From IMG/VR virus record IMGVR_UViG_3300003635_000018, positions 1-28,459 of that record: DNA of 28,459 nt. One strand, written 5' to 3'. The notes under the pieces were generated by a model. The model worked only from the letters and a program-made list of their open reading frames with translations, was not told where the DNA came from and made no database searches. Shown here piece by piece: positions 22,051-27,210 of the stretch (its first letter is position 1; each line of letters opens with the position of its first letter). Both the position numbers and the translations under genes were made by a program. This stretch comes from a virus.

Positions 22051-22116
22051 GTAGTATAACACCGATACGTTTATTAGCCCTTAGCCTAATGGTAGTGTAT
22101 GGTGCGAAGCACTACC
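22051..22116 (+). promoter_or_regulatory. Promoter/start cassette, copy C
   Basis: On the plus strand: GTAGTATAACACCGATACG, TATA box TTTATTA (22070-22076, centre 26 nt before ATG 22099), then a short spacer and GGTAGTGT before the ATG. A perfect dyad GGTAGTG (22091-22097) / CACTACC (22110-22116) encloses the start codon. This is the clearest copy. It is nearly identical to copy D and closely matches A. Confidence 0.75.
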
Positions 22117-22506
22117 GCGACCGACGACGAATCGTTCGAAGCACACGCCGCCGTCTACGTCGACGACCCGAACGCGCCTTCGTTCGGCACCGTCGCCCGG
22201 GCCGTGGCGCACGAAGACGACCGGTTCGAACCGACCGCACGCGACGTCGCTACGGCTATCGGCGCGTGTCTTGAACTAGCCGACTTCGGTATCGACATTT
22301 GGGAAGACCACGACGGCACCCGCGTTCGCGTCGACGACGTCACCGACCACGACCGCGAAGGCACCGTGTGGGTCGACGGCTTCGTCGTCGACCTTATCGC
22401 ACACGCCCGCGACCAATTCGACGGCGACGTCGCGTTCGGCACGAACGACACCGACGAAATGCCGCACGCGAAGGTCGGTATGGTCGTCGTCGAAGGGGGT
22501 AACTAG
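22099..22506 (+). CDS. Cassette gene C: small acidic MVRSTT-start protein
   Basis: A 135-aa acidic protein, MVRSTTATDDESFEAHAAVY. After the shared opening it has helices (FGTVARAVAHEDDRFEPTAR; DVATAIGACLELADFG) and strands (IDIWEDHDGTRVRVDDV; TVWVDGFVVDLIAHARDQF). No family is recognised. Unlike A, B and D it runs in the same direction as the tail genes, but it keeps its own promoter and dyad. It sits between the tail terminator and tail tube genes, where viruses normally have nothing, which again suggests an inserted accessory gene. A 57-codon Cys-rich gene follows 1 nt after its stop. Confidence 0.7.
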   Translation: MVRSTTATDDESFEAHAAVYVDDPNAPSFGTVARAVAHEDDRFEPTARDVATAIGACLELADFGIDIWEDHDGTRVRVDDVTDHDREGTVWVDGFVVDLIAHARDQFDGDVAFGTNDTDEMPHAKVGMVVVEGGN

Positions 22507-22507
22507 A

Positions 22508-22681
22508 ATGTCCGACCTAGTGTGCGCGACGTGCGGCGCTACGGCGTCGTACGCCGACGCGTCTATCGCCGATAGCCTTCGGACGTGCCCGGGCGAAGAC
22601 CGCGACACGACGTCGACGGCGCGGCACACGGCGGTCGGTGCGGTGCAAGACGGCGGTAAACACGATTGGCAAGAAGCGTAA
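22508..22681 (+). CDS. Small Cys-containing protein (57 aa)
   Basis: ATG 22508 to TAA 22679-22681, MSDLVCATCGATASYADASI, then CPGEDRDT and a polar end (HDWQEA). One CxxC pair near the N-terminus and a third Cys at residue 27 could hold a metal with a histidine. The start is 1 nt after the stop of cassette gene C, so the two are likely expressed together. The base composition and avoided-word pattern match the neighbours. The function is unknown. Confidence 0.6.
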   Translation: MSDLVCATCGATASYADASIADSLRTCPGEDRDTTSTARHTAVGAVQDGGKHDWQEA

Positions 22682-22744
22682 ACCGCGTTTCGCTATACTC
22701 ATTCTTCGACCGCTAGACGCCTAGTGGCGACCCTTCCGAAGCAC

Positions 22745-22754
22745 AATACTAAGG
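22745..22754 (+). promoter_or_regulatory. TATA-like box before the tail tube gene
   Basis: AATACTAAGG centred near 22750 lies 29 nt before ATG 22779, the usual leaderless spacing. The sequence is a weak TATA match. Confidence 0.35.
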
Positions 22755-22778
22755 TGACGGGTACCCAATCCGTCGCTA

Positions 22779-23789
22779 ATGCCCGGTAACGACCCATATG
22801 TACGCCACGATTCGCAAATCGTGGTCGGCGACGAAACGACGCAAGGCACCGCCGTTACCCCGACGCGTGGCGTCGGCAAGGTAACGGGCGAAGTCGAAAT
22901 GCCCGACCCGTCTATCGAATGGCAAGAAAACCGGTCGATTACGGCGGGCGCTTCCCGCGAACTTAGCGGGAAACAACCGGGCCGAACGGTCTACGAAGGC
23001 GGTACCCTTCCGGTTATCCCCCGCGACGGCTACCCTATCGCGTGGCTTCTAGGCGCGGATAGCGTCACCGCCGACACCGGGTTAGACGCCACCGGGTCGA
23101 CGGAAGCCGACACGGGCACGACGTTACACACTATCACCGTGTCGAACGACCCGCTACCCGTAACGAAGACGGTCGAAGCGACCTACTTCGGGCATAACGG
23201 CGGCGACGACTTCGTGCGTACGTTCGCCGGTTGTGCGCCACCGACCGGGTCTATTTCGGTCGATAACGAAGGCGAATTACAAGTCGACCTAGACCTAATG
23301 GCGCTAGACGTCACGACAGGCACGTCGGCGACGACCGGCATTACGGAAGACACCCGCGACCCGTGGCTATTCCACGACGCCGAATCGAACCTTTCGATTA
23401 ACGGCACCGAATACGCCCGGGTAACTAACTTCGAATGGGAAGTAACGACGAACCTAGAAGCGCGGTGGTATATCCAAAACACCAATCCCGAAAAGCCGTT
23501 CGAACTACTTTGGCAAAACCTAGAACATAGCATTAGCGTCGACGTCGTGCCCGACGATTCGTCGCTTTACGACGAAGTCACCGGGCGCGACGATTCGGGT
23601 AACGCGTCTATCCAATTCCACGAACCGAACGCCGACGAACGCTTGCGGTTCGAATTCACGAACGTAGGCACCGAAGAAGCGCCGCACCCATTCCCCGAAG
23701 AAGGCACGCCCGAAACGACGTTACAACTAATCCCCGATTCGGCGCAAGTCCTAGTCGAAGACACGTCGGAAACGTCGGCGTACGTCTAA
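22779..23789 (+). CDS. Major tail tube protein
   Basis: A 336-aa protein, MPGNDPYVRHDSQIVVGDET. It has the tail-tube layout: an opening with a Gly/Thr-rich strand (GDETTQGTAVTPTRGVGKVT), alternating strands throughout (TLHTITVSNDPLPVTKTVEA; GSISVDNEGELQVDLDLMAL), and ARVTNFEWEVTTNLEARWYI in the central region. The sequence is rich in Thr, Ser, Asn and aromatic residues. It lies just before the tail assembly chaperone and tape measure genes, as in siphoviruses and myoviruses. No contractile sheath gene is next to it, which favours a non-contractile tail, although a sheath gene could lie outside the window. Confidence 0.8.
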   Translation: MPGNDPYVRHDSQIVVGDETTQGTAVTPTRGVGKVTGEVEMPDPSIEWQENRSITAGASRELSGKQPGRTVYEGGTLPVIPRDGYPIAWLLGADSVTADTGLDATGSTEADTGTTLHTITVSNDPLPVTKTVEATYFGHNGGDDFVRTFAGCAPPTGSISVDNEGELQVDLDLMALDVTTGTSATTGITEDTRDPWLFHDAESNLSINGTEYARVTNFEWEVTTNLEARWYIQNTNPEKPFELLWQNLEHSISVDVVPDDSSLYDEVTGRDDSGNASIQFHEPNADERLRFEFTNVGTEEAPHPFPEEGTPETTLQLIPDSAQVLVEDTSETSAYV

Positions 23790-23791
23790 CG

Positions 23792-23808
23792 GTAGCGACA
23801 CGCTTACA
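23792..23808 (+). promoter_or_regulatory. Promoter of the tail chaperone gene
   Basis: GTAGCGACACGCTTACA, with TATA-like CTTACAC centred near 23805, is 28 nt before ATG 23833. It shares the AGCGAYACGCTT word with the promoters at 4391 and 7918. Confidence 0.45.
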
Positions 23809-23832
23809 CGCCGGGCTTTCCTTTTCCCGCCT

Positions 23833-24270
23833 ATGTCGCACGACGACGCTACCGATAAGTTCGGGAAGCCGCCCGAAGACATAGCCGATTACGAAATGGG
23901 TCGGGCGCGTGACGCTATCGCTTCCGACGACGACACCTATACCGTGTGGGTCGCCGACCACGAACGCGAAGTAAAATGGGCGTTCGAAGTGCGCGAACGC
24001 GTGCCGGTGCGGAAGAAGGGCCAAATCTTAGAATCGAATACGTCGGTCGACGAAGCGGGCCTTAACGTGGCATACGACTACTATGTCGATATGCTAGAGT
24101 ATATGATTGTGTCGTGGTCGGGCGAAGGCGAAGACGGCGCACCCGGGCTTCGGGAATTACTTACCGGCGCATACACCGGTAGCGACCCGGATAACCCGGT
24201 CTTCGAAAAGTTACAAGAAGAAGTACCCCCGCCGTTCGCTAACGTTTCGGAAGCCGATTTAAACGTGTAA
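23833..24270 (+). CDS. Tail assembly chaperone (G-like, zero-frame product)
   Basis: A 145-aa acidic protein, MSHDDATDKFGKPPEDIADY. It sits between the tail tube gene and the tape measure gene, the invariant place of the G/GT tail chaperones. Most of it is helical (AFEVRERVPVRKKGQILESN; GLNVAYDYYVDMLEYMIVSW) with a short Gly-rich loop near the end (GEDGAPGLRELLTGAYTG). It ends with the codons GAT TTA AAC GTG TAA. The T of GAT plus TTA AAC forms TTTAAAC, a canonical -1 slippery heptamer, just before the stop. The product should coat the tape measure during tail assembly. Confidence 0.8.
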   Translation: MSHDDATDKFGKPPEDIADYEMGRARDAIASDDDTYTVWVADHEREVKWAFEVRERVPVRKKGQILESNTSVDEAGLNVAYDYYVDMLEYMIVSWSGEGEDGAPGLRELLTGAYTGSDPDNPVFEKLQEEVPPPFANVSEADLNV

Positions 24271-24782
24271 AGCGGGCCGTTCGTGGCGAAAAACCGCGTG
24301 ACGCCACGGAAGCCCGCGTACAAAGGGAAGTCGCGGAACACTTGTTACACGACACCGGGCTAGACCACCGCGCTATACACGGGTGGGAAGCCGACACGGT
24401 GTCGGTTAGCCGACGGTACGACCTAGCGGCGATTGTGCGGCGCGTGGCGGCGTCGAAGGGTCGCCGTGCCCTAGCGGTCGGGTTCGGTGGTAACGCGTTC
24501 GTGGCGGGCGTCACGGGCGCGGCTACGGGCACACTATGGCTAACCTTCGTCGCTATCCTACTAGGCGCGGTCGCGGCGGTCGTGTATAGTGCGCCCGATT
24601 GGTGCTTCGAAGCGCCCGACCCGGCGTTCGAACGTGGGTCGTTAGTCGTCGAAGGTATGACAGACAAAGAGGTAATGCGCCGGTTCGCTATCGCCCGCGA
24701 ACGCGACGCCTTCGTCGCCGAACGGAAAGAAGAAGCCGCGAAGCGCGAACGGCGAAAGGCGAAGGCCCGCCAAAACCTCTAG
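23833..24782 (+). CDS. Tail chaperone -1 frameshift fusion (GT-like)
   Basis: Ribosomes slipping -1 at TTTAAAC (24258-24264) would read on from CGT 24264-24266 in the -1 frame to TAG 24780-24782, giving about 316 aa. The frame is open without interruption and has no convincing start of its own: the first candidate is TTG 24342. The extension has a basic opening (RVKRAVRGEKPRDATEARVQ), a helical part, two hydrophobic segments at about residues 213-253 (FVAGVTGAATGTLWLTFVAI; LLGAVAAVVYSA) and a charged, Lys/Arg/Glu-rich coiled tail. Hydrophobic segments are unusual in a T domain. A separate membrane-protein gene starting at TTG 24342 is the alternative. Confidence 0.7.
24258..24317 (+). promoter_or_regulatory. 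Programmed -1 frameshift signal
   Basis: The slippery site TTTAAAC (24258-24264) is in phase T TTA AAC. After a 7-nt spacer comes a two-part stem: GCGGGC (24272-24277) pairs with GCCCGC (24312-24317), and CGTGGCG (24282-24288) pairs with CGCCACG (24302-24308), with two extra inner pairs and a 13-nt loop. The zero-frame stop TAA is at 24268-24270. Spacing and strength are those of known -1 frameshift stimulators. Confidence 0.85.
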
Positions 24783-25372
24783 TCGATTCGCCCGCCTTCG
24801 CCGACTTCGTACCGGTCGCGTGATTCGTCGCGTGGTTCGTATTCGACCGTTCCGCCGGGAAGCACGAAGAAGACGCCCGTGTGTTCCGGGGTTCGGAAGC
24901 CGGTTATCCCGCCTTCTTTTTGGTAGACTTCGCCGCCGTGTCGCACTTCTTCGGTCTTCGTGTACGACTTCCCGGTCGCTTCGTTTGCGCCGTGGGTCGT
25001 TTGCGTGTAAACTAGGGTGTCGTCTTCGTCGACGTCGCCTTCCCGGGCGGGTTCGTCGGCGTGGAATTCGACGAAGGTAGGTCGGAAGCCTTCGACGACT
25101 TCGTGCCCGTCGGCGTGGCTTCCCTTTCGAACCGTCTTCGCGTCGTCGTTAACGATGAAAGAAACGCCGGTTGGCACGTCGCCTTCGACTTGAACGGCGA
25201 ACTTGTGGTCGGCGTAAACCGACGTGACGTCGCCGACGACTTCGAATTCTTCGCCGTTAGACGGGTCGAATGCGACGACACGTACGCGGTCGCCTTCTTC
25301 GACGTCGGCGTTACGAACGGAAACGCGGTTTTCGAACTTTGCTTCGTCGGTCGCGGTAGTGCTTCGCACCAT
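24779..25372 (-). CDS. Cassette gene D: MVRSTT-start protein
   Basis: A 197-aa acidic protein starting MVRSTTATDEAKFENRVSVR. Strand-rich N-terminal half: EEGDRVRVVAFDPSNGEEFE, VVGDVTSVYADHKFAVQVEG, TGVSFIVNDDAKTVRKG, which reads as a small beta barrel with a GD-turn. The second half has DEDDTLVYTQTTHGANEATG, HGGEVYQKEGGITGFRTPEH and FVLPGGTVEYEP. No family is recognised. It is transcribed leftward between the tail chaperone and tape measure genes, interrupting a pair that is normally adjacent. Its stop shares the CTAG at 24779-24782 with the stop of the -1 frame of the chaperone. Its promoter is the D copy of the cassette. Confidence 0.75.
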   Translation of the reverse strand: MVRSTTATDEAKFENRVSVRNADVEEGDRVRVVAFDPSNGEEFEVVGDVTSVYADHKFAVQVEGDVPTGVSFIVNDDAKTVRKGSHADGHEVVEGFRPTFVEFHADEPAREGDVDEDDTLVYTQTTHGANEATGKSYTKTEEVRHGGEVYQKEGGITGFRTPEHTGVFFVLPGGTVEYEPRDESRDRYEVGEGGRID

Positions 25373-25420
25373 ACACTACTATTAGACTAAGGGATAATAA
25401 ACGTATCGGTGTTATACTAC
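25355..25420 (-). promoter_or_regulatory. Promoter/start cassette, copy D
   Basis: Read leftward it is nearly identical to copy C: GTAGTATAACACCGATACG, TATA box (plus-strand TAATAAAC, about 25395-25402) 26 nt before the ATG (25370-25372), then the GTAGTGT word and the start codon inside the dyad. One base differs in the outer dyad arm (plus-strand ACTACT rather than ACTACC), so the pairing is shortened by one. Confidence 0.75.
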
Positions 25421-25475
25421 AAACCACTAAGGGCCGACGTGCCCGATACGCCGACGAAAGGCGAAGGCCCGTCGC

Positions 25476-25518
25476 AAATCACTAAGTCGCTACGCGGATA
25501 AGACCCGATAAGTGATTT
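25476..25518. repeat. Inverted repeat before the tape measure gene
   Basis: AAATCACT (25476-25483) and AGTGATTT (25511-25518) form a perfect 8-bp inverted repeat with arms 27 nt apart, ending 3 nt before GTG 25522. Either it is an operator for the divergent pair, or a hairpin in an RNA that starts upstream. No clear TATA box for the tape measure gene was found at the standard spacing. Confidence 0.4.
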
Positions 25519-25521
25519 AAA

Positions 25522-26757
25522 GTGGTGCAAATCGGTACCATAGAATACGAAGCAAGGGTTACGGGCGTCGGGGAAGCGAAGCAAAACGCCGCCGACTTCG
25601 CCGATACGCAAGAAGACGTCGCCGAATCGTCCGAACGTGCCGCCGCTTCGGGCGGGTTCCTAGCGGGTGTCTTAGGCTTAGTCGCCAATCGGGAAGAAGA
25701 CGCGGGCGACGAAGCCGATAACGCGAATACGAAAACCGACCTTCTATCGTCTAGCCTTTTCTTCTTAGGGTCTACCGCCGTCGGCACCGTGGCGAAGTTA
25801 ACCGGGCTATCGGGCGCACTAGGAACGGCGGGCGCGGCGGCGGGCACGCTTCGCACGGCGCTATCGGGCCTTACCCTATCGGGCGTGGTCGGGTCGGTGA
25901 CGGGTGCGGTGTCGTCGTTCGTCGGGTGGTTAGCCGCCGGTAGTGCCGGTGCGTTAGCCCTTGCGGGTGCTATCGGGTTCGGGTTAGGCGTGCTAGGCGT
26001 ATGGATTCTACAAGTGACGGGCGCACTAGACGCCGTGCGTGGGTTTGGTCAATACGTCGGAAGCGTGTTACCCGGGTCGGTGCGCGACGGGCTTCTAATG
26101 ATGGTTAGCCTAGCCGCCGGGCCGTTAGCCGCGTTCGGCGCGTTTATCACCGGCACCCTAGAAGGCGGGTTCGACGAAGGGTTCGCCCGTGCCCGGAAGG
26201 TGCTAGACATATTCTTCGGCGCGTGGCAAAGGAACTTTGATAGGGCGGGTCGGGTGGTCGGGGAATTCAAGAACGACGTAACGGGGTACTTTAGCGGGCT
26301 ACTATCCGACGCCCGGTCGTTCGGTGGTCGAATCGCGGGCACGTTCGAACGGCAAGTCGGCGGTATGGGCGACGCCGCCGTCGCGTCGGCGCGTAACGCG
26401 TGGAATTCGACCATACCGGCACGGCTTAACTTCCCGTCGGCGACTATCGGTGGTCGCACGATAGGCGGCGGTGGTATCGACCTTCCGCGCCTTCAAGTCG
26501 GGGGTATGGTCGAAGAAACCGGTGTCGCGGTCGTACACAAGGGCGAATCGGTGATACCCGAACCGCTTACGTCGGCGGCAAGCGGCGGCGGTGGCGGCGG
26601 TGGCGGCGGGGGTTCGACGGTGATAGAACGTATCGTCGTTAACGTTACCGGCGAATTCGACCCGACGGATATGTCGAAGCGCGACGTCGAACGGCTAGCC
26701 GACCGAATAGACGCGGCTATCGGGAAGAAGACTAACACCCGGGCGGGGGTACGCTAG
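25522..26757 (+). CDS. Tape measure protein
   Basis: A 411-aa protein starting at GTG 25522 (MVQIGTIEYEARVTGVGEAK). Hydrophobic, Gly/Ala-rich segments in the middle (residues about 85-225: GALGTAGAAAGTLRTALSGL; ALALAGAIGFGLGVLGVWIL; GLLMMVSLAAGPLAAFGAFI) follow a helical N-terminus and precede another helical stretch. The C-terminal PRLQVGGMVEETGVAVVHKG with SVIPEPL is the usual tape-measure ending (GG.V....a.v..GE.viP). A 10-residue Gly run follows (about 353-362). The length of a tape measure protein sets the tail length, so 411 residues suggests a short tail of about 60 nm at the usual 0.15 nm per residue. It is the rightmost anchor of the tail identification. Confidence 0.85.
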   Translation: MVQIGTIEYEARVTGVGEAKQNAADFADTQEDVAESSERAAASGGFLAGVLGLVANREEDAGDEADNANTKTDLLSSSLFFLGSTAVGTVAKLTGLSGALGTAGAAAGTLRTALSGLTLSGVVGSVTGAVSSFVGWLAAGSAGALALAGAIGFGLGVLGVWILQVTGALDAVRGFGQYVGSVLPGSVRDGLLMMVSLAAGPLAAFGAFITGTLEGGFDEGFARARKVLDIFFGAWQRNFDRAGRVVGEFKNDVTGYFSGLLSDARSFGGRIAGTFERQVGGMGDAAVASARNAWNSTIPARLNFPSATIGGRTIGGGGIDLPRLQVGGMVEETGVAVVHKGESVIPEPLTSAASGGGGGGGGGGSTVIERIVVNVTGEFDPTDMSKRDVERLADRIDAAIGKKTNTRAGVR

Positions 26758-26760
26758 ACT

Positions 26761-27210
26761 ATGACTACGACCGAAGTAGAACTTAGGCGGAACGACGGAA
26801 GCGAAACGTTCGTCTTGAAGGCTACCCGTGTCGACCCGACCGTGTCGAACGGGCTAGTCACGGATTCGATTATATCGGCGGCGTCGCGGCAAGTGCTAGG
26901 CGGTAAACTAGTGCTATCCGCCGAAACGTATCAAGTCGACTTCGACATTCAAGGAATGGAAAGCGCCGACTACCCGAACGCGGGCACCTATTCGAACGAC
27001 GATTACGGCTTTAAAGAAGAACTATGGCGGGCGTCGCACGAATGGGGCTTTACCCTTTCCGACGGGCTAGACGTGCTATACTACGACGGTAAGTCGGTCG
27101 AAGGCGTGATTACGGAATTTAACCCGACGGAAGACCTTAACCAAAGGAAAGCCCGCACGTACGACGCGTCGCTAGAATTTACGCACGTCGACGCCTACGT
27201 TAGCCAATAA
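26761..27210 (+). CDS. Small tail protein after the tape measure
   Basis: A 149-aa protein, MTTTEVELRRNDGSETFVLK, 3 nt after the tape measure stop. Strand-rich: FVLKATRVDPTVSNGLVTDS, GGKLVLSAETYQVDFDIQGM, DGLDVLYYDGKSVEGVITEF, and a final RTYDASLEFTHVDAYVSQ. Its position between tape measure and hub genes is that of distal tail or baseplate wedge proteins of siphoviruses, or the small baseplate protein of myoviruses. The motif evidence is thin; the name rests on order. It overlaps the next gene by TAATG. Confidence 0.6.
   Translation: MTTTEVELRRNDGSETFVLKATRVDPTVSNGLVTDSIISAASRQVLGGKLVLSAETYQVDFDIQGMESADYPNAGTYSNDDYGFKEELWRASHEWGFTLSDGLDVLYYDGKSVEGVITEFNPTEDLNQRKARTYDASLEFTHVDAYVSQ

Noticed and set aside
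22089-22274. Frame starting MVVYGAKHYRDRRR over cassette C
   Set aside because: Arg-rich shadow in another frame of cassette gene C; the same shadow appears at copy B, so its similarity only reflects the repeated DNA.
26581-26622. Gly-codon run in the tape measure gene as a microsatellite
   Set aside because: It uses mixed GGC/GGT/GGG codons and lies at a domain boundary typical of a flexible linker, so it is a coding linker and not a simple repeat.
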